This document shows, in pieces, positions 7,331 to 15,970 of a DNA stretch of 23,405 bases (position 1 is the stretch's first letter; each line of letters begins with the position of its first letter). Made by a program: the position numbers and the translations under genes. Below the pieces are notes generated by a model. The model did no database searches and had not been told where the DNA came from. It saw nothing but the letters and a program-made list of their open reading frames with translations. The DNA comes from Glaciecola sp. UBA983. Its GTDB lineage: Bacteria > Pseudomonadota > Gammaproteobacteria > Enterobacterales > Alteromonadaceae. The stretch spans positions 1-23,405 of the forward strand of contig DBBN01000113.1 of assembly GCA_002292215.1 (NCBI GenBank), read 5' to 3'.

Positions 7331-8796
7331 TGTCAGTCACGCAAAAGACCATTAAAAGCTCTATCGTCATTATGTGCAGTCGTTTAGTACAACGCAGTAT
7401 CGGTATTGTTAGTTTGTTGATATTGTCCCGATTGTTAACGCCTACTGATTTTGGTGTGGTGGCATTGGCAACGATGCTTGTATTTTTGTGTGATTCATTA
7501 TCTGAATCGGGTGCACAGCAATACATCATCCAAAAAAAACAACTTGATGATGTCGATCTCAATACTGCATGGTCACTTAATATTCTATTAAAAAGCTTAT
7601 TAGCTATGATTTTAATGGGGTTTTCATCTTTGTTAGCGGATTTTTTTGAAGAACCAACATTGCAATACCCGTTGTTAGCCATAGCGTTAATATTGCCACT
7701 ATCCGCGCTAGCCAATCCGGGCGTTATTTTATTACGGCGCGAGTTTAAATATGGGCCGATTTTCAAATTGGACACCATCGAAAAATTGACCGGCACGGCC
7801 ACAACGATCACGTTGGCATTTATTTGGCAAAGTTACTGGGCAATGATATGTGGAGTGATTGTCTCATATTTAGTCAAATGTGTAGGTTCATATTGGATCC
7901 ATGCGTTTCGACCTAGTTTTACGTTATGTAAACTTAAAGAGCAGTGGACGTTTTCGCAATGGTTATTGTTAAAGTCACTGGTCGGTTATATGAAATCAGA
8001 GCTCGATACGGTGATTATTACTAAGTATTTTGGATTGTCAGCGCTGGGCGGGTATAACTTGATGAAAAACATTTCGTCTATACCTGGCAGGGAACTGATC
8101 CGACCGATGACCGAACCATTATTAGCGGCGTTTTCTAATATTAATCATGATAAGGAAAATTTTAAGGAGCAAATTCTTAACTCTTTGACTGTTTTACTCG
8201 TACTGACCGCTTCAATATCGGTGTATTTGATTAAGTTTGATGTGGTCATTGTGCAAGTTTTGTTTAATGAACAATGGTACGAATACGCGCCTCTATTGGG
8301 TTATCTTTCTGTTTTCATTATTAATTATACACTGATAGCGGTGTTACAAGAGGCACTCACAAGTGTCGGAAAAGTGAAATTTCAATTTTACTTTGATTTG
8401 GTAGTGTTTGTGTTGACGGTGAGTATTTTACTCTCATTGTTTACCGAGTCGTTAATGGTCTTTACGATGGCTAGAGTGTCATTAGCCGTAATTTCAGTCA
8501 TTATTTTATGTAGCTTTTTAACGTATATATTGGGTATTTCAATGACGGCATTAGTGATTCGAATGATCCCTATAGGCATTGCGTTATTAGTTGCGGTTTA
8601 TGTAAGTAGTTATGTCACAATTGCATCAGCATTTGGACAGTTTTTAGTGGGCAGTGCAGTTTATTTTATTGTCTATTTAATCACATTACCCTTTATGTTT
8701 AGGATATTCCAAGTGTTTTATGATGTGGCTAAATTTAATTTGTGGGCGACGGAAATCATCCGTACCCAATATCAAAAACTACGCCCTATGATTTAA
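7330..8796 (+). CDS. Wzx-type lipopolysaccharide/polysaccharide flippase
   Basis: This 488-residue integral membrane protein of the MOP superfamily (polysaccharide transporter, WzxC-like) has about 12-14 hydrophobic segments. The start TIKSSIVIMCSRLVQRSIGI and the following LLILSRLLTPTDFGVVALA are typical of the family, as are SGAQQYIIQKK and the middle LGGYNLMKNISSIPGRELIRP. It should move the lipid-linked repeat unit from the inner to the outer face of the cytoplasmic membrane. The start overlaps the pyruvyl transferase stop by one base (TAATG), which implies translational coupling. It is the last gene of the rightward operon, and its stop overlaps the end of the opposing operon by 11 bases. 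No hairpin terminator was recognised after it. Family assignment is firm; the substrate is unknown. Confidence 0.9.
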   Translation: MSVTQKTIKSSIVIMCSRLVQRSIGIVSLLILSRLLTPTDFGVVALATMLVFLCDSLSESGAQQYIIQKKQLDDVDLNTAWSLNILLKSLLAMILMGFSSLLADFFEEPTLQYPLLAIALILPLSALANPGVILLRREFKYGPIFKLDTIEKLTGTATTITLAFIWQSYWAMICGVIVSYLVKCVGSYWIHAFRPSFTLCKLKEQWTFSQWLLLKSLVGYMKSELDTVIITKYFGLSALGGYNLMKNISSIPGRELIRPMTEPLLAAFSNINHDKENFKEQILNSLTVLLVLTASISVYLIKFDVVIVQVLFNEQWYEYAPLLGYLSVFIINYTLIAVLQEALTSVGKVKFQFYFDLVVFVLTVSILLSLFTESLMVFTMARVSLAVISVIILCSFLTYILGISMTALVIRMIPIGIALLVAVYVSSYVTIASAFGQFLVGSAVYFIVYLITLPFMFRIFQVFYDVAKFNLWATEIIRTQYQKLRPMI

Positions 8797-10102
8797 TATA
8801 ACGTGCTAATTCATCATAACAGTCCATGATTTCTTTGCTCGCAGGCTCCATGTAACTCATCCCGTGTAAATTATTAACTTTGACGGTTAACCCTGTTGTC
8901 CAAGGACGTTGTTGTTGTAATTCCCGCTCTTTAATACATAGCGACATTATTTCGGTTGCGCGAATACAGTTTCGATGTTCCAAAACATATTGTCTAGGAT
9001 GATAATCGCCGGGATTATCAAGCATCGCTATGAGAGTAGGGTACAGAGTGGTTTCATTAGCAAAATGACCTGTTTGTGAATTAATAAAATCATATTGTTC
9101 ACCATAGTTATGCCCCTCTCGTAAAATAACGGGGGTATTACAAAACATGCCTTCAATGATGGCTCGATTATTCCCTTCAAATTTAGACCATAGTAAATTC
9201 ACTTTTGCGCGTTGTTGCAATGCCGACACTGCTTCGGGCGTAATCCATTCATAAATGGTAACTTGATCTCTTAGGTTCGCCTCATGAGCAAACCCCATAA
9301 TATCATCTTTAGTTAAATCGCCAGGATAGCCGACACAAACGATATTCAATTTTCTAAGGGGAGTTGTGGCATTCTGTTTGCTGAGGGCTTGAAAAAAAGC
9401 TTCATGGCGTTTGTATTTTGCCCATGCGGCAACAATAATGATATCAATGTCGCGGACTGCATTTGGCGCATTAGTGATAAAGCGGGTGTGATCAATAAAC
9501 CAGCTCGGGCCGACATTCATGGGTGTTAAATTTGATTGCAGTTGGTCAATGAAGGTTTTATCTCTAACTTCATAGACCTGTATGTAAATTGGAAAATCAT
9601 ATTGTGTATATATAAGGATGTTTTCTTCACAAAATCCGGCCCAGCTAGGCTCTAAAATAATATTGTACCGTTCAGCGACCGCTTCTACGTCAAAGTACTT
9701 TATAAACAAGGGAAAGTAATAACTGTATTTAATTAACAGTGCACCTTTTTCTCCTGTAATGGGGGCTTTAAGTACGGTAATGATCCCATCGAGCATTTCA
9801 GCGGGATCAGTAAAAAACTTCTCCGTATGTGGGAGTGGTGCCTGCTCATTGATAAATTTCTGAGCTATCGTTTGTCCTATTTCAGGTCGCATTATAAAGT
9901 AGTCTTTTGCGATAGCTAATCCGACTGACTCGCTGCCTGCCCAACCCGTTCTAAACAAGATGCTAGTAATGCGAAACGCTTTGTTGTGACAACCTAAGAT
10001 AGCTAACACTTTGATCATGAGTTGAATCAAAAGCACTAAACCATATTTTTTGTCATTATGGTCATATTTCATAAATTCAACAGACTTATCCAGAATGTTC
10101 AT
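8786..10102 (-). CDS. GT-B-like glycosyltransferase (group 1)
   Basis: This 438-residue protein has a C-terminal half resembling GT4/group 1 transferases: LNIVCVGYPGD, a VTIYEWITPEAVSALQQ strand-helix, and KFEGNNRAIIEGMFCNTPVI, which occupies the place of the nucleotide-sugar E-x7-E motif. The N-terminal half (about residues 1-230) is divergent and I cannot match it to a named subfamily. It includes a short hydrophobic patch (GLVLLIQLMIKVLAILG) that may lie on the membrane. ATG 10102 is supported by AAGGAA four bases upstream. It is the last gene of the leftward operon and its TAG stop lies inside the flippase gene of the opposite operon. A 69-base gap separates it from the GT2 gene upstream, the longest inside this operon; nothing clear was seen there. 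A sugar transferase role is likely, with substrate unknown. Confidence 0.78.
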   Translation of the reverse strand: MNILDKSVEFMKYDHNDKKYGLVLLIQLMIKVLAILGCHNKAFRITSILFRTGWAGSESVGLAIAKDYFIMRPEIGQTIAQKFINEQAPLPHTEKFFTDPAEMLDGIITVLKAPITGEKGALLIKYSYYFPLFIKYFDVEAVAERYNIILEPSWAGFCEENILIYTQYDFPIYIQVYEVRDKTFIDQLQSNLTPMNVGPSWFIDHTRFITNAPNAVRDIDIIIVAAWAKYKRHEAFFQALSKQNATTPLRKLNIVCVGYPGDLTKDDIMGFAHEANLRDQVTIYEWITPEAVSALQQRAKVNLLWSKFEGNNRAIIEGMFCNTPVILREGHNYGEQYDFINSQTGHFANETTLYPTLIAMLDNPGDYHPRQYVLEHRNCIRATEIMSLCIKERELQQQRPWTTGLTVKVNNLHGMSYMEPASKEIMDCYDELARYIKS

Positions 10103-10171
10103 ATATTTCCTTGTTGATTAACGCTGCCATTTATTTTGCTACTAACGCTTTTAACTTAGGCTTGCCTGCCA

Positions 10172-11062
10172 TTAAACCCTGCCGTTTGACAGGACCAATA
10201 ATGAGGTTCGAATAAGCCTTTTTAATAGTTTAACTTTCAGTGGCTGGACTTTATATGCCTTAGCGCTGCACACTAGCGCATAGAAATAATCATGTGAATC
10301 TTCTGCAATATAACTGCATATTGAATAGGATTTAGTCAGTGCTTCTTGATATGTAGCACTCGCTACTGAGGCATGATGTTTATTAATGATAGCTTCATGC
10401 AGTGGTAACATGTCGCGCGCTTTGCGGCTAGTTGAACCAGGGTAAACTAAATAATCGAGTAAGGGCTCGGCGATATAGGCAATGGGGTGTTGTGCGGCTA
10501 TACACAGCCATAGATCCCAATCTTCTAACGCGGCCAGTTGCTCATCAAACCCGCCTTGTGCTGTTAATAGCTCTTTTTTGATGAGTATGCTCGAAGTGGT
10601 CAAAAAATTCTCTTGCAATAACTCATTATAAATAAAGCCATCGAGTAATGTTGATTGTGCCGAACGTGTTATGGGCGTGGGAAATGCAGCGCCAACATAA
10701 AATGAATCCGTATAACTCCAATTATGGTCTTTAGTTAACGCCAACTGTTTCGTTAATTTGTCTGGATACCAGATATCATCAGCATCGCAAAAAGCAATCC
10801 AAGAATAGCGTGCTTGTTTAATCCCTAAATTTCGTGCATGAGAGACCCCATTATTTGGACCAGAGATCGCAGTAATTTGTTGGGGAAATTGAGCGTGTAG
10901 ATCGTCGATAATCGTCTGAGTGTTATCCGAACTTCCATCATTAATGATAATGAGTTCAATATTTTCGGTAGTTTGCTTGATGACAGATAAGGCCGATTGC
11001 AATAATGTTTGTTCAGCATTGTATGCGGGCATGATTACCGTTATTGATTGATTAGCATTCAT
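10172..11062 (-). CDS. Glycosyltransferase family 2 (GT-A fold)
   Basis: This 296-residue protein begins with the classic GT2 fold: ITVIMPAYNAEQTLLQSALS, ELIIINDGSSDNTQTIIDD, NNGVSHARNLGIKQA and the metal-binding FCDADDIWYPDKL. The later segment GGFDEQLAALEDWDLWL holds the acidic ED pair expected near the acceptor site. It should be an inverting cytoplasmic transferase that adds one sugar of the repeat unit. ATG 11062 gives an ATGA overlap with the upstream GT4 stop. A TTG at 11068 is in frame but adds only two residues and is less likely. The C-terminal 80 residues are basic and helical, with no clear membrane segment. Confidence 0.88.
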   Translation of the reverse strand: MNANQSITVIMPAYNAEQTLLQSALSVIKQTTENIELIIINDGSSDNTQTIIDDLHAQFPQQITAISGPNNGVSHARNLGIKQARYSWIAFCDADDIWYPDKLTKQLALTKDHNWSYTDSFYVGAAFPTPITRSAQSTLLDGFIYNELLQENFLTTSSILIKKELLTAQGGFDEQLAALEDWDLWLCIAAQHPIAYIAEPLLDYLVYPGSTSRKARDMLPLHEAIINKHHASVASATYQEALTKSYSICSYIAEDSHDYFYALVCSAKAYKVQPLKVKLLKRLIRTSLLVLSNGRV

Positions 11063-12171
11063 AGGCAACTCTTGTAGATTTGATTAAACGATTGATTCAT
11101 GACATCGACATGAAAATATTGCATAAAATCTGCTCGGGCATTGTCTGCAAACATGCGCTGTTGCTGTGCTGAATGGTAAATACTTAATACCGCAGAAGTG
11201 CAAGCTTCAACATCATCTGAAGGTATCACCAATCCGCTGCGTTGATCTTGAATGACTTCAGGATTCCCACCTACATTGGATACGATACTCGGTATTCCTA
11301 AAGACATGGCTTCGAGTAACGTCATTGAGGTGCCTTCACTAAATGACGTTAATAAAAATATATCGAACAACCCAAAAAAGCATTTTGGCTCTGATTTGTA
11401 CCCCGTGAGGATCACTTTCGAGCAGACAGCTTCTTCTTGAATAGTGTGTTCTATTTTAGTCCGCTGCTCACCATCACCGACAATCACCAAGCGGCAATCA
11501 ATACCCGAACGATTTATCGCAGCACAAACTTTAATCATGAGTTCATGATTTTTAATTGGGTCCATTCGTGCGATTGTGCCTAATACTAGGCAATCGTCTG
11601 GCAGTTGATAGCATTGTTTATAAATTGCTATTTGCAACTCATCATCGGCTGAAAACGTTAATGGTGCAATACCGTTGTAAACCAGCTCGATCTGGTCTGC
11701 GCGGATGAATTCATATTTCGTTAATGCGCTGCGAGTTGCGTTTGAAATAGCGGTAATATGGTCGGTAAAAAACGCCAAAACAGGATTAATGATTTTACGT
11801 TTCCAACTACTGCTATCCGGATAAAAACGACCATGTTCGGTAAAAATCACCTTGGTCTTTAAGCCGATAGCAGCTAACGCACCATAACTCCATGGGGTAT
11901 ATTGATGACAATGAATGATATCGATATGGTGTGTTTGTAGATAAGCTCGAATGTGTTTAATTAACTGTCGGTCGAAGCCGCTCTTGCGATTCCACGAATC
12001 AATGGTAATGCCTTGTTTGACTAACCGTTGTCCAAAAGGCCCTAGCGGGGTCTCAATACATAAAATCCGATGTCTGATATCATTACTTCGCTCACCATTT
12101 ACAATATTCATGATCACTTGCTCGGTCCCGCCAATGCGCATATCAAACGTTAAATGAGCAATATTAATCAT
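11059..12171 (-). CDS. Glycosyltransferase family 4
   Basis: This 370-residue GT-B protein begins INIAHLTFDMRIGGTEQVIM, where the GGTEQ loop is the acceptor-side glycine loop of GT4 enzymes. Further motifs are DIIHCHQYTPWSYGALAA, VIFTEHGRFYPD, ITAISNATRSALTK, LVYNGIAP, and in the donor domain LGTIARMDPIKNHELMI, LVIVGDGEQR and SFSEGTSMTLLEAMSLGIP. It is related to the exosortase-associated TIGR03088 and similar GT4 groups, but I cannot place it more closely. ATG 12171 follows AAGGGGG at seven-base spacing and overlaps the previous gene by eight bases. A longer frame from 12213 lies inside the acyltransferase gene and was rejected. It ends in an ATGA overlap with the GT2 gene. Confidence 0.88.
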   Translation of the reverse strand: MINIAHLTFDMRIGGTEQVIMNIVNGERSNDIRHRILCIETPLGPFGQRLVKQGITIDSWNRKSGFDRQLIKHIRAYLQTHHIDIIHCHQYTPWSYGALAAIGLKTKVIFTEHGRFYPDSSSWKRKIINPVLAFFTDHITAISNATRSALTKYEFIRADQIELVYNGIAPLTFSADDELQIAIYKQCYQLPDDCLVLGTIARMDPIKNHELMIKVCAAINRSGIDCRLVIVGDGEQRTKIEHTIQEEAVCSKVILTGYKSEPKCFFGLFDIFLLTSFSEGTSMTLLEAMSLGIPSIVSNVGGNPEVIQDQRSGLVIPSDDVEACTSAVLSIYHSAQQQRMFADNARADFMQYFHVDVMNQSFNQIYKSCL

Positions 12172-14074
12172 AACTACGCCCCCTTTGAATTTGTTGGTAG
12201 ATAGCAGTTTCAATATAAGTAGCTAAATACTCACCAAACGGATTACTGATATGATGTCCATCGCGAAAAAATAACATATCTTGATTGCCGGCATAGCAAT
12301 ATGTTGTGTCACACATCAAATCACTAAAATCAAACATCGGGATATCCGCTGCTATATTCATAAACGTATCTGATTTTTGCTTAAAAATAGAGAGGGGTAT
12401 AGTGGGGATCACTTGGTGATGCTGAAAATAAAATAACGGGATATCGACATCAAACTTAGGTAATTGATTGATGAAAACATAATTAATACCATGTTGTTTG
12501 TAAAAAGCAGTCGTCGCAGCAATTCCTGCTTGCAGGCTTGTGAGCGTGTCAACGGCATTAGGATGAGAGAGTAAATTTAATTCAATATAATTGTGCCAAG
12601 CACTGGCATTAATGACTAAGTCATAGTCATGCGCATGAGTGGATAAATACTCCATCATAAAAGTATTATGGGCTTTACAATCAGTCGCATTGGTTCGTTC
12701 AATTTCTAATAACGATGGGCACCCCGAGGTATTAAATGCACTGACGTTATAGTTATCAGATAAATGACTTACTGCAGATAATAACGATGAACCATGAGAA
12801 TCACCCCACACTAAGATAGAATAATCGGCATTAGGAGATGATGCTACCGTGCATATTTTATATTGTCCATGTAGTCTTTTATAGTCAGTGCATGTTTGGC
12901 GAAAGGGTTCTTCAGGTAGGGAGTGTTGATATTTCGTTAGCACCAAATTAGGCATGCTTAATAGTGAAGTATTGCCGTTTAACGTCAATATCACCAAGCA
13001 GGTGCATGTGACGAATACACTGGAAACCATTGCTATTTGGCCACGAAGTGTGCGGTAAAAATCAGGTTTGCGTAGTGGATTTTCGATATAGGTATAGCTC
13101 AAATACCCGATTATCAGGGTAACGGTAAGATAAATGGCGTTAAAATATAGGCTTGATAACTCAGATAAATACCATAACATCAAGACATGAACCGGCCAGT
13201 GCCAGAGATATAATGAATATGAGTAAAGGCCAATTGTGACCAGTGGTTTGGCAGCTAAAATACGATGAATCAATCCTTCTTTACTTGAATCCGCAAGAAT
13301 GAGTAATGTACCTATTATTGGCAGTAAGGGGTAAAAACTAGGGAAACTTAATCCTTTGTGATAAATAAACAAAGGGAGTAAAACACATACGATGCCAATC
13401 TTTCGGAAATATTTTTGTTCATTAAAGCATTGCGGGTGGCGCACTAAGTAAATCGCTAATAGCGCACCTAACCCCATTTCATAAAATCGTGTAGGCAATA
13501 AATAAAAGCTGAAGAAACTCAACATATCTGGCGCGAAGTACACTGCCAATACGAGTGATAGTGCACAACCGAGTGCTAAAGCCGGAAAGATAAACGGTTT
13601 GCAATATTTCAATCCTAGTATCAATGCGATGGGCATAAAGAAATAAAATTGCTCTTCTACGCTTAATGACCACATGTGCAAGAGGGGTTGTAATTCCATA
13701 CTTGAACTAAAATAACCGGAAGATTGCCAAAAAAAGATATTGGCAACGAATACCAGCGCAGCTATTGCCGAATGAATCACTTGTTGAAATAATTCAGGCG
13801 GGTAAAAAAGGGCAAAAATAAATACAGTGACGATTATCATGAAGATACTTGCTGGTAATAATCTGCGAGCACGACGGAGATAAAAATCACCAAATGAAAA
13901 GGTGTTAGCCTGCATTTTAGGATAAATAATACTCGTAATTAAATACCCACTAATCGCAAAAAATATGTCGACGCCGATAAATCCACCTGGCACAACATTA
14001 AATCCACCATGAAATAAAATAACAGCAATAATCGCTATCGCTCTCAGACCATCAATATCTTTACGGTATTCCAT
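12164..14074 (-). CDS. OafA/YrhL-type acyltransferase with C-terminal SGNH domain
   Basis: This 636-residue protein is a two-domain fusion. Residues about 5-365 are an acyltransferase-3 membrane domain with ten or so helices. It starts YRKDIDGLRAIAIIAVILFH (His22 is the conserved histidine) and contains GVDIFFAISGYLIT, a basic YLRRARRLLPAS loop, and MWSLSVEEQFYFF. Residues about 390-636 form a periplasmic SGNH-like domain with ILVWGDSHGSSLL (Ser426) and, near the end, FRDGHHIS (Asp605, His608), the expected catalytic elements. Such fusions move an acyl group, often acetyl, across the membrane and onto a sugar of LPS or exopolysaccharide. ATG 14074 lies two bases after the upstream amidotransferase stop, with AGGA at six-base spacing. 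Substrate position is unknown. Confidence 0.92.
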   Translation of the reverse strand: MEYRKDIDGLRAIAIIAVILFHGGFNVVPGGFIGVDIFFAISGYLITSIIYPKMQANTFSFGDFYLRRARRLLPASIFMIIVTVFIFALFYPPELFQQVIHSAIAALVFVANIFFWQSSGYFSSSMELQPLLHMWSLSVEEQFYFFMPIALILGLKYCKPFIFPALALGCALSLVLAVYFAPDMLSFFSFYLLPTRFYEMGLGALLAIYLVRHPQCFNEQKYFRKIGIVCVLLPLFIYHKGLSFPSFYPLLPIIGTLLILADSSKEGLIHRILAAKPLVTIGLYSYSLYLWHWPVHVLMLWYLSELSSLYFNAIYLTVTLIIGYLSYTYIENPLRKPDFYRTLRGQIAMVSSVFVTCTCLVILTLNGNTSLLSMPNLVLTKYQHSLPEEPFRQTCTDYKRLHGQYKICTVASSPNADYSILVWGDSHGSSLLSAVSHLSDNYNVSAFNTSGCPSLLEIERTNATDCKAHNTFMMEYLSTHAHDYDLVINASAWHNYIELNLLSHPNAVDTLTSLQAGIAATTAFYKQHGINYVFINQLPKFDVDIPLFYFQHHQVIPTIPLSIFKQKSDTFMNIAADIPMFDFSDLMCDTTYCYAGNQDMLFFRDGHHISNPFGEYLATYIETAIYQQIQRGRSYD

Positions 14075-14076
14075 GA

Positions 14077-15960
14077 TCAATCCTGCATATACTTAACGTA
14101 CCACATTTGAAACATCAATAAACTCCATAGCAAGTGGCTATGATCATGAGTGTTAGCTTGATGTTCATCCCACCATTGTTGAATGGTAGAGGCATTAAAA
14201 TAAGTATAAATGCCGGTGGTGTGGGCAAAAAAGTAATGCGCTGCGATCTGTTTTATATGCTCTCTAAACCAAGTCGCGAGGGGAACGGAAAAGCCCATTT
14301 TTTTGCGATATAAGACATCATCCGGTAATAGTGGTTTGAATGCCTCTTTTAGAATATATTTTTTCTCGCCATTGTTATATTTCATCTTAGAAGGCAGAGT
14401 CGCTGCAAACTCAATAACGGTTTTATCGAGTATTGGCGCACGGACTTCTAACGAGTTAGCCATTGACATACGGTCGACTTTTACCAAAATACCGCCAGGC
14501 AAATACGTTTTTAAATCGGTATACAAGATTTTTGCTAAATGATCGGGTCCATCGGCTTTGTCATAGGCATCTAAGGTGATTTTAGCTGGATGATAATCGC
14601 CTAAGCGTGCAGCAAATTCTGGCTTCACCAATTCTTGCCACTGGGAATCCGTAATTTGTGAATTCGTGAGATAAAAGCCCATCGCGGGATCTAACGCTAA
14701 GCTATTTAATAGGGTGGTACCTTTGCGGAAAAAGGTATGTTGACCTTTAGCGCAAATTTTAGCTAATGCAGGGAATAAATTCTGCCGTAATCCTTTAGGA
14801 AATTTTTCCCGTAATGAGTTTTCGATCGCATCAATTGAATATTTTTCATAGCCAGCAAAGACTTCGTCACCGCCGTCACCAGCGATAGCCACTTTGACGA
14901 CTTGTCGTGCCAACTGACTAACAAAAAAGGTGGGGACTAACGAAGGATCACCAAAAGGCTCATCAAAATAACTGACAATATGCTCTAGGTGTTTCGCTAC
15001 GTCTTGATGGACTGAAAATTCATGATGTTCAGTGTGGTATTGACGAGCAACAATTTTGGCAAATTCAGTTTCGTTAAAACGTTCATCATCAAAGCCAATA
15101 GTACAGGTTTTGACAGGGGTTTCTGAGGCTTGCGCCATCATAGCAACCACACCACCAGAATCAACACCACCACTTAAAAATGCACCCAGATCGACATCTG
15201 CTAACATTCTAGAGTGAGTGCATTGTGCCAGTAGTTCTCGTAGATATACGGTCGCTTGTGCTTCATCCAAATCACTTTGTTGCGCGAAGCTAACATCCCA
15301 ATATTGTTGGATATCGCAGTGTTGGTCTTTGATTATCATATAATGCCCTGGCGGCAGTTTATGCATGTCAGTAAAAATGGTTTTTGGATCGGGAATATAT
15401 TGATAGGCGAAAAAATCATAGACCGCATCTTCACGTATAACTCGAGGTATTTGCGCTAAGGTTAAGAGCGCTTTGAGTTCGGAGCCAAATGCAAATAAAC
15501 CATTAGCATGATAATAGTAAAGGGGTTTTTTGCCGATGCGGTCGCGTGCGATAAATAAACTTTGTTCAGTTTTGTCCCAAATTGCAAATGCAAACATGCC
15601 GTTTAGGTGCGCAAGGCAATCTGTACCATATTCTTTATATAGCGCTAAAATGACTTCCGTATCGGTATGTGAACGAAAGGGATAGCCTTTGTCTTGTAAG
15701 GTTTGGCGTAATGGCAAATAATTATAAATTTCGCCATTAAAGACAATGACCAAATTGTTATCATCACTGTACATGGGCTGAGTACCCGCATCGGATAAAT
15801 CAATAATACTTAAGCGTCGGTGCACTAACCCAACTTGTTCACTCATATAAGTCGCGCTGGCATCCGGGCCGCGATGTAAAATCGCATCACCCATGTTAAC
15901 TAAATCAGTTTGGCTCAATCCGATTGATGGCGTTTGAATAAATCCTGCTATTCCGCACAT
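14077..15960 (-). CDS. Asparagine synthase-like glutamine amidotransferase, exosortase-associated
   Basis: This 627-residue protein starts MCGIAGF, so Cys2 becomes the N-terminal nucleophile of a class II glutamine amidotransferase. The glutaminase half also shows LHRGPDAS, HRRLSIIDLSDAGTQPM, VFNGEIYNY and HTDTEVI. The synthetase half has the ATP-pyrophosphatase loop FLSGGVDSGG (263-268) and VDRMSMANSLEVRAPILD. Length and motifs fit the exosortase A-associated amidotransferase 1 family (TIGR03108) better than housekeeping AsnB. It probably amidates a carboxyl group in the polymer or its precursor, with glutamine as nitrogen donor; this is family inference. ATG 15960 follows AGGA at eight-base spacing and is ten bases after the FemAB stop. 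The longer frame up to 16005 would remove the essential N-terminal Cys and was rejected. Confidence 0.92.
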   Translation of the reverse strand: MCGIAGFIQTPSIGLSQTDLVNMGDAILHRGPDASATYMSEQVGLVHRRLSIIDLSDAGTQPMYSDDNNLVIVFNGEIYNYLPLRQTLQDKGYPFRSHTDTEVILALYKEYGTDCLAHLNGMFAFAIWDKTEQSLFIARDRIGKKPLYYYHANGLFAFGSELKALLTLAQIPRVIREDAVYDFFAYQYIPDPKTIFTDMHKLPPGHYMIIKDQHCDIQQYWDVSFAQQSDLDEAQATVYLRELLAQCTHSRMLADVDLGAFLSGGVDSGGVVAMMAQASETPVKTCTIGFDDERFNETEFAKIVARQYHTEHHEFSVHQDVAKHLEHIVSYFDEPFGDPSLVPTFFVSQLARQVVKVAIAGDGGDEVFAGYEKYSIDAIENSLREKFPKGLRQNLFPALAKICAKGQHTFFRKGTTLLNSLALDPAMGFYLTNSQITDSQWQELVKPEFAARLGDYHPAKITLDAYDKADGPDHLAKILYTDLKTYLPGGILVKVDRMSMANSLEVRAPILDKTVIEFAATLPSKMKYNNGEKKYILKEAFKPLLPDDVLYRKKMGFSVPLATWFREHIKQIAAHYFFAHTTGIYTYFNASTIQQWWDEHQANTHDHSHLLWSLLMFQMWYVKYMQD

Positions 15961-15970
15961 GAATAATTTC

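Noticed and set aside
7311..7811. A 166-codon open frame on the minus strand within the flippase and pyruvyl transferase genes
   Set aside because: It lies opposite the strongly supported flippase gene, has no family resemblance and is low in typical protein pattern; it is a shadow of the other strand.
10103..10171. A 14-codon frame and possible hairpin in the 69-base gap between the GT2 and GT-B genes
   Set aside because: The frame (from 10130) overlaps the next gene's ribosome binding site, is very short and has no recognisable pattern; no convincing stem-loop was found.
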